From IMG/VR virus record IMGVR_UViG_3300005471_000018, positions 1 through 57,229 of that record: 57,229 nucleotides of DNA. One strand, written 5' to 3'. The notes under the pieces are model-generated. The model had not been told where the DNA came from. It did no database searches and was given only the letters and a program-made list of their open reading frames with translations. A program made the position numbers and the translations under genes. The DNA is from a virus. Of this stretch, positions 8,082 through 16,531 are shown one piece after another (position 1 is the first letter of the stretch; every line of letters starts with the position of its first letter).

Positions 8082-8417
8082 TTACCTCACAAGGGTTACG
8101 AGGACGTTGACTGCCAGCAGCACCAGCGACACGAGCGCGGTCAAGCCTGCGCCGGTGACTTGGTTGCGCAGGGTTTTGCGGTCGATGCGATCTTTTTCGA
8201 TTTCTGTGTCTACGCGGTGGACTTCGGCGCTGGCGTCTGATTCGATGCGTCGTTGTTCAATGGCAAGGTTTTCGATGCGCACCTCTAGGACGCGCATCTC
8301 TGCGATGTAGACGTCTCTGCGGACCATGCCTGAGATGGCTTCGCGGAATTCTGAACGGAAGTCGGAGATGGTCCGGGCGATCTCCGCGAGTCGGGGGCCG
8401 TCGTCGGGTTCAGGCAT
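8082..8417 (-). CDS. Membrane-anchored coiled-coil protein of the lysis group
   Basis: A 111-aa protein: acidic N-terminus, a long coiled coil (about 30-85) and one C-terminal transmembrane helix. Such proteins often accompany holins in actinophages and may modulate lysis. ATG 8417 is preferred over the upstream extension, which lacks coding character. Confidence 0.6.
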   Translation of the reverse strand: MPEPDDGPRLAEIARTISDFRSEFREAISGMVRRDVYIAEMRVLEVRIENLAIEQRRIESDASAEVHRVDTEIEKDRIDRKTLRNQVTGAGLTALVSLVLLAVNVLVTLVR

Positions 8418-8499
8418 TGTCACACCTTGATCATGGCATCGGGATATTGACTTGGGCAACGTAGCTGACGATACGCCGTGCTGTTGCGGACGGGAAGCA

Positions 8500-8533
8500 T
8501 TGACACCAAGTACAAGCAAGGTAGAATTGGGGC
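8500..8533 (+). promoter_or_regulatory. Consensus promoter giving a leaderless mRNA
   Basis: TTGACA (8500-8505), a 16-nt spacer and TAGAAT (8522-8527). The seventh base after the -10 box is the G of the GTG start codon at 8534, so the transcript is predicted to begin at the start codon. No ribosome binding site is present. Confidence 0.75.
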
Positions 8534-8959
8534 GTGACGATTACACCGGACAACCCCAAACTCGACCCGATCTCGGCCACCCTCATGGCATTGCGCCAAC
8601 ACGACCCCGTCCTGGGCGTCATGGCCGAAGTCCGCGAAACCTTCTACGAAGCCACCCGCATGCTCTGGGACGAAGGCGTCTCCCGCTACATCAAAATGCG
8701 CTACGACGCCATCGTCGACACCAACTTCGGCGGCGACCCAGGCCTGGCATCCGCATGCATGGACGCCAACCTTGCCAACTTCGACGTCGCCCCGACCATC
8801 CACCGCGCCTGCGACGTCAGCGACGCACCCCTGATGATGGAAATCGCCGCCTACGCCATGGCGCTGGCCGCCATCAACCAGCAACGCGCTGTATGGCGCA
8901 CCTTCGAAACGATCATCGACCACCTCTACCGGCAGCTGCCCGCGAAAGCCACCACATGA
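8534..8959 (+). CDS. Unknown protein with leaderless start
   Basis: A 141-aa, Ala/Met-rich, probably all-helical protein. The GTG coincides with the predicted transcription start of the promoter just upstream. It ends in an ATGA overlap with the next gene. No family recognised. Confidence 0.7.
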   Translation: MTITPDNPKLDPISATLMALRQHDPVLGVMAEVRETFYEATRMLWDEGVSRYIKMRYDAIVDTNFGGDPGLASACMDANLANFDVAPTIHRACDVSDAPLMMEIAAYAMALAAINQQRAVWRTFETIIDHLYRQLPAKATT

Positions 8960-9195
8960 TCCAGATCAACGAAACGCGATGGCAGGAAATGCTCGCCGAC
9001 CGGCGGCGTCTCATCGGCGAAATACGCACCATGCGCCGCATCATCCACACCCTCATGCGCGCAGCCGCGTTCCACCACGCAGCCACCGCCCCGCAGGAAC
9101 CATTCCCTGCGTTCGTCGGGCTAACCGAGGCCCAATACGCCTGGTGGCTCGCCGACATCATCGACGCAGAACTTGGCCCGCCAGAGGAGAATTAA
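8956..9195 (+). CDS. Small helical protein
   Basis: A 79-aa protein in the leaderless operon with an Arg-rich N-terminal helix. Starts by ATGA overlap with the preceding gene and overlaps the next start by one base. Function unknown. Confidence 0.6.
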   Translation: MIQINETRWQEMLADRRRLIGEIRTMRRIIHTLMRAAAFHHAATAPQEPFPAFVGLTEAQYAWWLADIIDAELGPPEEN

Positions 9196-9656
9196 TGCTC
9201 TACCTGCTTGTCACCGGCTCTGGGACCTGGGACGACGACGCCTACATCTGGAGCCAACTGTCCAAGCTGTACCTGCAACACGGGTCCATCGAACTGCACC
9301 ACGGCATGTGCCCCGAAGGCGGAGCCGACCTGATCGCCGACGCGTGGGGCAACGCGTTCTTCTTCCAAGGAGCCGACGTCGCGGTGGTCCGCCACCCGAT
9401 GGACCGTCACCAGTTCGGCAAAGCCGCCGGACCCATCCGCAACACCGCCATGGTCAACATCTTCAAAGGCTTCATCAACCAAGGCAAAAACGTTGCCTGC
9501 CACGCCTTCCACCGCAACAACTCACGCGGCACCAGCGACTGCGCCTACAAAGCCCTCACGGCCGGGATCCCCGTCGTCACCCATGTGCGCAACGGCGACC
9601 AGCCCATCAAAACCGTTGTCGAAGAACAACTCGCGCTGTTCCAGGACGCCGCATGA
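9195..9656 (+). CDS. SLOG-family nucleotide-binding protein (DUF2493/YspA-like)
   Basis: A 153-aa Rossmann-type protein. It shows V-T-G-S-G-T-W-D-D near the N-terminus, H-G-M-C-P-E-G-G-A-D, G-K-A-A-G-P-I-R-N and a C-terminal S-R-G-T-S-D, the pattern of YspA-like SLOG domains that bind nucleotides or nucleotide-derived ligands. Phages carry many uncharacterised members. The substrate cannot be told from sequence. Confidence 0.75.
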   Translation: MLYLLVTGSGTWDDDAYIWSQLSKLYLQHGSIELHHGMCPEGGADLIADAWGNAFFFQGADVAVVRHPMDRHQFGKAAGPIRNTAMVNIFKGFINQGKNVACHAFHRNNSRGTSDCAYKALTAGIPVVTHVRNGDQPIKTVVEEQLALFQDAA

Positions 9657-9970
9657 GCACCAAAATCGTCTACATCAACATCGGCAACAGCGACCACAAA
9701 CTCAGCCAACACGACTGGTCGCTGTTCTGGCAGCAAGTCGACGCCGAAATCCGGTTCAGCTCCCGCGACATGGGCGGCCCAGTCATCTTCGGAGCCTGGA
9801 TTTCCTCGCCCGTCTCACCGTTCCAAAACGCCTGCTGGTGCGTCGAGTTGACCGTGCCGCTGGAGCTGCGGCTGCGGCGCACACTCGCGCTGGCCGCCCG
9901 CGACTGGGACCAAGACTCCATCGCCTGGACGGAGGTGACGGCTGTTGACTTCATCAAGCCACACCAATGA
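9653..9970 (+). CDS. Unknown protein after the SLOG gene
   Basis: A 105-aa protein starting by ATGA overlap with the SLOG gene, which suggests a functional partner. Mixed alpha/beta; no motif recognised. Confidence 0.6.
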   Translation: MSTKIVYINIGNSDHKLSQHDWSLFWQQVDAEIRFSSRDMGGPVIFGAWISSPVSPFQNACWCVELTVPLELRLRRTLALAARDWDQDSIAWTEVTAVDFIKPHQ

Positions 9971-10352
9971 CATCGTCAGACAACTCACCGCCCGGCGTAA
10001 ACAGCTCGGCCTCACCCAATCCCAAGTCGCCTGCCGCGTACGCGTCGTACGCCAAACCATCGTCGCCTGGGAAAACGGCTACAGCTGGCCCAGTTCCAAA
10101 CTTCTAGACGCATGGGCGCAGGCGCTGGGAGCCGAAAAGATCGCTCTTATCCTGCCAGGGCAGCTTGTGTGCGAGGTCCCACCAGGCCATCAACAGCTAG
10201 TTTCCGACGAGCTTGAAACGCCCGGACCGCAGCATCGGTGGCTGGACCGAAAGACCCGTCTACAAACAAGCTTGCCCCCCACGCGTTCAAGAGCGCCTGG
10301 AGTGCCCTTGCGTCTTTACCGAGGATCCCGAGCCGCAGCTCCGGCCACTTAA
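9945..10352 (+). CDS. XRE-family HTH regulator with an overprinted tail
   Basis: A 135-aa frame from TTG 9945, with a GGAGGTG box 7 nt upstream. Residues about 9-65 form an XRE HTH (L-T-A-R-R-K-Q-L-G-L-T-Q-S-Q-V, then V-R-Q-T-I-V-A-W-E-N-G). Everything after about residue 67 is read antisense to the 3' end of the lysin gene and is Pro/Arg-rich. The HTH part is convincing; the tail may be a consequence of losing an earlier stop codon. Confidence 0.65.
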   Translation: MTSSSHTNDIVRQLTARRKQLGLTQSQVACRVRVVRQTIVAWENGYSWPSSKLLDAWAQALGAEKIALILPGQLVCEVPPGHQQLVSDELETPGPQHRWLDRKTRLQTSLPPTRSRAPGVPLRLYRGSRAAAPAT

Positions 10353-10836
10353 ATCCCATGATCAGCTGCCATGGCGCGGACGAGTTTTCCGCCGCGATCT
10401 CATGCAGGATGCTTTCGTGGATGTGGTCGGTGTGCGGGTTCGACCCGTCGTACACCCGTGGCCGGAACCGGTCAGCGACACGGTAGATCCGCCGGTTGTA
10501 GATCGTGTACCGGGTCGCCGGGTGCAGCATGCACGAAGCCACCACAACCTCCGGCACAATGCCGTCCTTGTCGATGTCGCGGGCGCGGACGACACCCGTG
10601 TTCGGGTCCGGGTTGTGGTCGGAAACCTGCGCCTGATGCGCGGCGTCGCCGATCCATCCGCATGCGCCGTGGTCACGGTTGGGCCAGCGCAGATCAAGGG
10701 TGGCCTTCAAGTTTTTCAGGCTGCGCGCCTCATACGCTGCTGGCATCTTCTTCGCCTTCTTCGCCTTGTTCGTGCGCGGGGAGCTGCGATACGTCGAAGT
10801 CGCCCAGTAGGGCCTCTGGAAAGTCATCTTCGCCAT
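10147..10836 (-). CDS. Endolysin: M15-like peptidase plus peptidoglycan-binding domain
   Basis: A 229-aa protein. Residues about 70-150 carry S-D-H-N-P ... A-R-D-I-D ... H-T-D-H-I-H, the zinc-binding pattern of M15/VanY-like peptidases. Residues about 170-229 form a PG_binding_1 domain (G-S-F-G-P-A-T and V-D-G-L-V-G-P-x-T). It should cut peptide cross-links of the cell wall after holin action. An internal ATG at 10746 has a good ribosome binding site and removes a very basic, low-complexity N-terminus; it may be the true start. Confidence 0.82.
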   Translation of the reverse strand: MAKMTFQRPYWATSTYRSSPRTNKAKKAKKMPAAYEARSLKNLKATLDLRWPNRDHGACGWIGDAAHQAQVSDHNPDPNTGVVRARDIDKDGIVPEVVVASCMLHPATRYTIYNRRIYRVADRFRPRVYDGSNPHTDHIHESILHEIAAENSSAPWQLIMGFKWPELRLGILGKDARALQALLNAWGASLFVDGSFGPATDAAVRAFQARRKLAVDGLVGPRTQAALAG

Positions 10837-10873
10837 TCGCAGCTACATCACCTGGGTTGTCTTTCACGACCAT
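10730..10873 (-). CDS. Possible small acidic protein overlapping the lysin start
   Basis: A 47-aa, strongly acidic frame (GEDDF, EEGEED) that begins 22 nt after the end of the adjacent tail gene and overlaps the alternative lysin start at 10746 by 17 nt. This spacing fits the compact operon better than a lysin start at 10836, but there is no other support. Confidence 0.35.
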   Translation of the reverse strand: MVVKDNPGDVAANGEDDFPEALLGDFDVSQLPAHEQGEEGEEDASSV

Positions 10874-10895
10874 GTCACGATGGTACACAAAGACG

Positions 10896-11558
10896 TCACA
10901 CGGTGGGGGCGACCACAACACGACGCCGTGAAATGGTGCCCGTCCCAGAGATCACCCGGTGGTACAAGGCGCAGTTGTACTGCGTGCCCGGCGTCAACCC
11001 GGAAACAAGATCAGTGTGTGAGGTGCGGTTGACGCCGGTGTTGTCGTTGCGGACTGTCCGGTCGTCTGAGACGGCTTGACCGGCGACCACTGTCCCCGAC
11101 GCTGGGCCTGGCCCGGTGGCGATCTGCGGCGAGATCAGGCAGATGATCGCCGAGCTTGCCGCGATCTCCGCCGTCCACGTGATCAAAACCTTGCCGCTGG
11201 GCGGCGCGATGAAAGCCACCGAACAAAACGAAGAGGGGCCTGCTGTGGTGTAGGACGTGGAGGTGGTGGTGTACGCCTCCTGAGCGAAGTTGGACACCGC
11301 ACCCCATGCGGTGTTCGCCGCCAAGGCCACCTCGCCGAGGACCAGCCACGACGAACCGTCTGCGCTGATCGCCGACTGCCCCAGCAACGCAACAACATCG
11401 CCTACCGCCGGGACATAAAACCCTGCGACACCAACGCTTTCAGAGTCGAACGTGCCGCCTTGCACGGACACGACAAGCGGGTTGACGCCGATGACGGTGC
11501 CGATACGCACCGTCGCGGGTTGCCCCCGGTCCTTGGATATTTGATCCAGAAAATTCAC
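10896..11558 (-). CDS. Minor tail protein, beta-rich
   Basis: A 220-aa protein at the distal end of the tail operon. The N-terminal part (I-G-T-V-x-G-V-N-P-L-V-V-S-V-Q-G, then V-P-A-V-G-D-V-V-A-L-L) resembles the small OB/beta-barrel of actinophage tail-tip proteins; the rest is Ser/Thr-rich beta structure. GTG 11558 overlaps the upstream stop (GTGA); TTG 11570 is an alternative. Receptor binding or tip assembly is inferred from position. Confidence 0.65.
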   Translation of the reverse strand: MNFLDQISKDRGQPATVRIGTVIGVNPLVVSVQGGTFDSESVGVAGFYVPAVGDVVALLGQSAISADGSSWLVLGEVALAANTAWGAVSNFAQEAYTTTSTSYTTAGPSSFCSVAFIAPPSGKVLITWTAEIAASSAIICLISPQIATGPGPASGTVVAGQAVSDDRTVRNDNTGVNRTSHTDLVSGLTPGTQYNCALYHRVISGTGTISRRRVVVAPTV

Positions 11559-12256
11559 GAGGTACGCCAAACCTGCAGCCGCGACCTCGCCGCAACCGTT
11601 GTCGCTGTAGCGTCCGAAGAGCTTTGCGCCGCCTGCAGTTGCAGGTTCCCGGCGTTGGTGCTTTGGGTCAGTTCACCTTCCAGCATCGCGATCAGGGTGG
11701 TGCCGACGCCGTTGCCGCCGACGGCAAGGGCTGTACCCGAAGCGGTTGTTGTGGACCAGCTGGGGTCGCCGAACGTAACCACACCGCCGCCTGCGCCGAC
11801 CAAACCCCACAACATCGTCGCGCCGCTGGGGATGGTGAACGCGAACTTGATGTCAGCCGACGTTGATGCGTCGTAGAACAGCACCGCCCGGAACGCGAAG
11901 ATAGCACCGTTTATCGCAGGCAAAGCCACGACCAGATCGGTGACGTTTTGCAGCGTCGTGTTCGACGGGCCAACGTTTTGGCTTGCCGTTTTGCGGACGG
12001 TCGCGAACAGGCTACGCGTGTACAGGCTGATGTCGTTGGCACCGTCGTAGATGTCGACACGGTTTTCCGTTGCCAGACCGGAGATTTCGTTCTCCGCCAC
12101 CACAGCGCGTTTAGCTGTGCGGTCAGCGACGTCGGTGTAAAGCCGCACCAGTTTCGGTTCTACACCGGCGACGAAGTTCGAAAACGCTGTCGGATTGTTG
12201 GCGGCGTCGGCTCCGACGGGGAGGCTGATGCCTTGGTCTGTAGTGGTAGTAGGCAT
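11555..12256 (-). CDS. Minor tail/fibre protein
   Basis: A 233-aa protein with an N-terminal helical segment of fibre-base type (D-Q-G-I-S-L-P-V-G-A-D-A-A-N-N-P) and a Ser/Thr/Gly-rich beta C-terminus. ATG 12256 follows an AGGAGG box. It belongs to a run of similarly built tail genes. Confidence 0.65.
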   Translation of the reverse strand: MPTTTTDQGISLPVGADAANNPTAFSNFVAGVEPKLVRLYTDVADRTAKRAVVAENEISGLATENRVDIYDGANDISLYTRSLFATVRKTASQNVGPSNTTLQNVTDLVVALPAINGAIFAFRAVLFYDASTSADIKFAFTIPSGATMLWGLVGAGGGVVTFGDPSWSTTTASGTALAVGGNGVGTTLIAMLEGELTQSTNAGNLQLQAAQSSSDATATTVAARSRLQVWRTS

Positions 12257-12269
12257 TACGGCCCTCCTA

Positions 12270-12785
12270 TTATGCGAGCCTGACAATCAGACGGACATTT
12301 AAATGCAATGTTGCGGTGCCGGTACCGGTGCCGGTGAAAGTTATGACAGTGTCAATGGTTTGCCCTGCCGTCACTATCACCGCCCCGCCAGGAAACGACC
12401 ACGTACCCGACAACGGCGAACCTGTTTCGTTGTTCACCGACCGGGCGAACTTCGCCGTCGCAGCAACACGGATCTGGATACGGGCATAGGTAACCGTTGT
12501 GGCCGTAACGCTTGTGTACCCGTCGACAACATAAATGCCGGACACCGGCGCGACATACGTCGACCCCGCGTTCGTCAACGGTGTAGCCACACCGGAGGCG
12601 ATACCACCCTGGTTTGGGCTCATGTCCTGCTGCACGTTGTAACGGCCGATGGCGAAATCCCGGTCGGCTGCAATGTCCAACAGTTTCGCGTCGATCTGAT
12701 TCGCCAACGTCGAAAACGCTGACGCGTTGATCGCGTCGGATTCGCATGGATAGGTGAACCCGTAGATGGGGGTGTTGGCTGGCAT
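12270..12785 (-). CDS. Minor tail/fibre protein
   Basis: A 171-aa protein. The N-terminus (T-P-I-Y-G-F-T-Y-P-C-E-S-D) resembles that of the neighbouring fibre genes, followed by beta-rich Thr/Val sequence of the C1q-like or jelly-roll kind often seen in tail fibres. The exact fold is inferred. Confidence 0.65.
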   Translation of the reverse strand: MPANTPIYGFTYPCESDAINASAFSTLANQIDAKLLDIAADRDFAIGRYNVQQDMSPNQGGIASGVATPLTNAGSTYVAPVSGIYVVDGYTSVTATTVTYARIQIRVAATAKFARSVNNETGSPLSGTWSFPGGAVIVTAGQTIDTVITFTGTGTGTATLHLNVRLIVRLA

Positions 12786-12788
12786 CGT

Positions 12789-13388
12789 CTACACCACCTT
12801 CAACGCGATCTCGTCGGAAAGCCGGTGCGCCCAAAAGAAAGAGCCCGTGGCAGCGTTCAAGGTGCTCGACGTGTTGCCGTGCAAGAACTGAAACTGGATG
12901 CTTTCATTGCCGTTCAACGCCACCGTTGTACACAAAGTCAAGTCGACGCCGATACCGACGTTGGCTTCGAACTGGGTTTCCAGCATCGTGTATGTGTTCG
13001 CGACGCTGGTCGGCGAGAACAAGGTGCGGGTGACAATGGACAGTTGCCGGTAGGTGTTGTCGTCGACTGTGCCGGTGGCGGTGGCGTTGACGAACGCGCC
13101 GACCTGCCACACGCCAGCCGGGAGTTGGCTGAACGTGGACCCGAACGTCGGCGACGGGGTGAAGTTGGTGAACGTCAACGTGGCGAAGGTGTCCAACACT
13201 TTCATGACGTTCGCTGTGCACGCCACCGGCGCGGCCAAGGTGCGGATCAGCGTCGGCAGGTTGGCCGCCGAACGCAGCGAACGTTCCACCGGGAACAGGC
13301 ATGCCTCGGCCGCCAACGCGGTCTGCTGCAGTTTCAATGCGACAGCCGCGTAGTTCGCCGGGTCCATGCAGTCGAAACATTCGGTCAC
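12789..13388 (-). CDS. Minor tail protein
   Basis: A 199-aa protein from GTG 13388, helical in the first 60 residues and beta-rich afterwards. It overlaps the preceding gene by 4 nt. The role is inferred from its place between fibre genes. Confidence 0.62.
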   Translation of the reverse strand: MTECFDCMDPANYAAVALKLQQTALAAEACLFPVERSLRSAANLPTLIRTLAAPVACTANVMKVLDTFATLTFTNFTPSPTFGSTFSQLPAGVWQVGAFVNATATGTVDDNTYRQLSIVTRTLFSPTSVANTYTMLETQFEANVGIGVDLTLCTTVALNGNESIQFQFLHGNTSSTLNAATGSFFWAHRLSDEIALKVV

Positions 13389-13945
13389 GGCGTTGCCCGA
13401 TCAGCGATCCAATAGGCGGTGAACGTTGCCTTTTCCACGATCACCGACAAGGTGGTGGAGTCCGTCCGGGTCACAGTCAACTTGCGGCGCACGGTGCCTG
13501 TGGAGACGGTGACGTTGGAGGTGTTCAACCCGACCGGGGTGTAGTTGGTGCGGTCCAAAACCTGGTCCTGGTCGCCGCTGATGGCCAGGACGATGAAGTT
13601 GTTGTTTACGCCGGTGGCTGTGACCGTCGCCGATCCGATCAGTGCGATGCGGCCAGCCCGGTTGATGGTGATACCTGAAGGGTCGGCATCGAAATCTACC
13701 CATCCCACAGTGTCGGATGTGACGCTGTCGAACGGGATTTCCGACCCGGACACAAGCGTCACCGGTGTGGTGACTTCCATCCGGGCGATAGGTATCACCG
13801 GCACAGTGCGGTCGATGACCGCCTGGAACCCGTCAATGACCACTTGCAAAGCGTCGGTGAAGTCGCACCATTGATCAGCGAAGTCGCATGGGGCGTCTGT
13901 GCCGGTGGGGTACGGCAACGCGAAGTTTGCGGTGGTCGCAGTCAA
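13385..13945 (-). CDS. Minor tail/fibre protein
   Basis: A 186-aa protein starting at TTG 13945. N-terminal A-L-P-Y-P-T-G-T-D-A-P matches the base motif of the fibre paralogues downstream, and the C-terminal part is beta-rich. The four proteins from 11555 to 13945 share architecture and may be alternative or combined receptor-binding subunits. Confidence 0.62.
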   Translation of the reverse strand: MTATTANFALPYPTGTDAPCDFADQWCDFTDALQVVIDGFQAVIDRTVPVIPIARMEVTTPVTLVSGSEIPFDSVTSDTVGWVDFDADPSGITINRAGRIALIGSATVTATGVNNNFIVLAISGDQDQVLDRTNYTPVGLNTSNVTVSTGTVRRKLTVTRTDSTTLSVIVEKATFTAYWIADRATP

Positions 13946-13958
13946 CGCCGTCCCCTTC

Positions 13959-15101
13959 CTACACCTTGCTCAGCACAAGTGACCTAGTAGACACCATCAT
14001 GTCACCCGAAAGGTCCAGCGGCATAGTTAACCCAGACACCACCTGGATCACCCCCACCCGGCCGTTGATGTCCAGGCTGAGCACATCCCCCAGTTCAAGC
14101 GACGCGTCAGGTGTCAGCGTCAAATCCCACGCCTCCACCGGGGCCACCGAGTTCGCCAGCAACGTCGCTGCAGCGCCCTGCGCAGCCACTTGCGTCGACG
14201 GGGTTTGCAGCCGCTCCAGAAGACTTCTGACACCGAACCCGCCGCCGACGTAGGTGGGGCTGGCCGGGTTGTTGTCCGACGCTGTGGCGTACACCGGGGC
14301 GTCTCCGTTGAGCCGTTCCCCGCTGACCGTCACCACGTTGAAAATCGACTCCCGGGAACGTTTCGCTGTCCAGTCGTTGACCGTGCCGCCGTCCTTGTCC
14401 GTCAACGTGATCACCGGCGAGGACGCGACAGTCCACGGCAACACCCGCATCACAAACGAACCGTCAGCCAGCGCATACCACACCGCAGACGCCGAAGACG
14501 CCATCTCATCCAACGCCGCCGCCCGGTCCAGTTCCCACGTCAACGGCTTCACCGGCGTCGAGAACGTGTCCGACACCCCGAACTCGGCGTCGGGTACAGC
14601 GTCGCTGACCAGACGAACGAACTCGGTGTAGACAGTGTTGACTGTTTGAGAACTTTGCGGCGAAACAAACTCGGCGTCGACGACATCGGCTGCCCTGTCC
14701 GCGCAGGACACAAGCACCTCCGCCGAGGAACCCGACTGGGCGACGTCGCGGATCCTGCCCCGGAACACCGGCCACGTGTACTTCGCGGACCCGTCGCCGA
14801 GACGCACCCCACGGAACACCCGCAGCTCGTTGCCGAAAGGTGCCAGCAAGTCGCCGGTGTCGGCTGGGTACAGGTCGAACGGGACGCTGATCTGCAGGTT
14901 ACGTGTCACCCTGGATCCGAGGGTGGCGGTGATGGTGCCGCTGTAGAAAACCAGGCCGCCTTCCGGGTCGCCTCGGTCCGCCGCTGGGATCAGCATCGCC
15001 AGCGGCGAACCGGTCCCGGACCACACCTCTATGCGCACATAGTGTTCGTGTCCTGCCGCGAGGACGTCGCGGTACAGGGCGTCTGTTCCACCGGCCAGCA
15101 T
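13959..15101 (-). CDS. Minor tail protein (DUF5047-like)
   Basis: A 380-aa protein. The layout (an N-terminal R-I-E-V-W-S-G domain, central D-L-Y-P-A-D-x-G-D-L-L-A-P-F-G-N-E-L, C-terminal beta repeats) matches DUF5047-type proteins found next to the tail tip in actinophages. Presumably a baseplate or tip hub component. Confidence 0.65.
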   Translation of the reverse strand: MLAGGTDALYRDVLAAGHEHYVRIEVWSGTGSPLAMLIPAADRGDPEGGLVFYSGTITATLGSRVTRNLQISVPFDLYPADTGDLLAPFGNELRVFRGVRLGDGSAKYTWPVFRGRIRDVAQSGSSAEVLVSCADRAADVVDAEFVSPQSSQTVNTVYTEFVRLVSDAVPDAEFGVSDTFSTPVKPLTWELDRAAALDEMASSASAVWYALADGSFVMRVLPWTVASSPVITLTDKDGGTVNDWTAKRSRESIFNVVTVSGERLNGDAPVYATASDNNPASPTYVGGGFGVRSLLERLQTPSTQVAAQGAAATLLANSVAPVEAWDLTLTPDASLELGDVLSLDINGRVGVIQVVSGLTMPLDLSGDMMVSTRSLVLSKV

Positions 15102-15103
15102 GG

Positions 15104-16531
15104 CTACAGCCCGTTCAATAGCTGGGTCCAGGTACGGCCGCCGCCGGACACTGCTGTCCAGTCGGCGAATTCGGTGTTGACTTCGTCCCAGGTGCGCAAC
15201 GCTTCGGGGTCGGATCCGGGGCCGTCGGTGGAGGCGCTGCCCAGTAGAAGGTCAAGCCATGTCAAAGCGCCGATGGTCATCGACGTCCACGAGGTGTAGA
15301 CGTCGCACATGTCTTGGATGCGTGTTCCGCAGACACCGTTGGACGGGCCAGCGGGTCTTTGTGTGGTGACGTAGGGCAGCGATATGACGCGGAAGTCGTC
15401 GCGTTGGTCGACGCCGATGCGGGCTTCGACTTCCTGCCCGACGGTGATGTAGCGGTCGGCCATGCAGTAGGTGGCGGGTAGCTGCAGCAGCAGTTCGTTG
15501 CCGGGTTCGTTGATGTCGATGACAGCGTCGCGGGCTTGGCAGTCGTGGGTGATCAGCCGCAGCTCTGAACGTGGGGAACGGCGGGAACGGTTGGTGGGTA
15601 TGGGGAATTGGCGGTTGACTGGTTCGTTGACGACGGTTGACGGCGGCCGTTCGTCTTGGGCCTGCCCGGCATATGAGATGCGGTGGTCTTCGTTGCAGTC
15701 ATTCAGCATTGGGCTGCACAGGCCGATGGTCAGGTCCAGGCAGGGGTTGGTGGGGTTTTTGAGGCGTACGTTGGTGGTGTCTGTGACGGTGATGGTTGTG
15801 CATACGTTGACGGTGACTGGCCGTTCCTGGGTTAGTTGTACTTGGTCGTAGTAGAACAGTGTGGTGTTGGGTGCGATGCCCAAGGCGACCACTCGCATGT
15901 CGGTGACGGTGGCGGTTTGGGTTGGGGTGTAGGAGACGCTGATATAGCGCCATTCGTTGTCGTCGATGATTTCGGCGTTGCTGTAGAACGTCACCACACT
16001 ACTGTCCGCATAGGACAAAGTGACCTGGATTTGGACAGCGTTGTAGCCCTGCGGCGACATCACCCACGCCGACACCGTAATCGGGACGTCGGCCAGGATC
16101 CCGGCGATGGCAGGTTGAACAATGCCGCCGGACGCTGAGGTTCCATCCGGTGTAAACAGGCCCGAGAAAGCCCCAGAATGGAAAAACGCACCCGACTGCA
16201 CCAGCGTGCCGCCCGAAGGCGTCCACGGCGCTGTGCCTGTTTCAAAGTCAGGGTTCTGCGACAAAGTCGTTTCGACACCCGAAGCGATCAAACAGTACTG
16301 CAGCAACACATTCAGCGGCGGCTCAGTGTCATACCAGATCCCCTTCGAACACGACAGCAACAAATTGCCGTCGCTGTCGTAGGCGACATACGGCCGCAGC
16401 GTCACCACCTCACCGGTGACAGTGTTGGTGCGCTGCACACCCGCATAGGTGACCGAAGGGGTGTCCGTCCAGTCAGCCTGGACACGGACGTAAGCCTCCG
16501 TGGCGAAGGCAGTCGCGGAGATCGTCGGCAT
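15104..16531 (-). CDS. Tail protein with carbohydrate-binding-like domain
   Basis: A 475-aa protein directly downstream of the tape measure gene, where distal tail proteins usually lie. Residues about 90-230 (N-P-D-F-E-T-G-T-A-P-W, then V-S-A-W-V) look like a CBM4/9-type jelly roll. The C-terminal half contains Cys pairs. Adsorption to cell-surface sugars is a plausible role. Confidence 0.68.
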   Translation of the reverse strand: MPTISATAFATEAYVRVQADWTDTPSVTYAGVQRTNTVTGEVVTLRPYVAYDSDGNLLLSCSKGIWYDTEPPLNVLLQYCLIASGVETTLSQNPDFETGTAPWTPSGGTLVQSGAFFHSGAFSGLFTPDGTSASGGIVQPAIAGILADVPITVSAWVMSPQGYNAVQIQVTLSYADSSVVTFYSNAEIIDDNEWRYISVSYTPTQTATVTDMRVVALGIAPNTTLFYYDQVQLTQERPVTVNVCTTITVTDTTNVRLKNPTNPCLDLTIGLCSPMLNDCNEDHRISYAGQAQDERPPSTVVNEPVNRQFPIPTNRSRRSPRSELRLITHDCQARDAVIDINEPGNELLLQLPATYCMADRYITVGQEVEARIGVDQRDDFRVISLPYVTTQRPAGPSNGVCGTRIQDMCDVYTSWTSMTIGALTWLDLLLGSASTDGPGSDPEALRTWDEVNTEFADWTAVSGGGRTWTQLLNGL

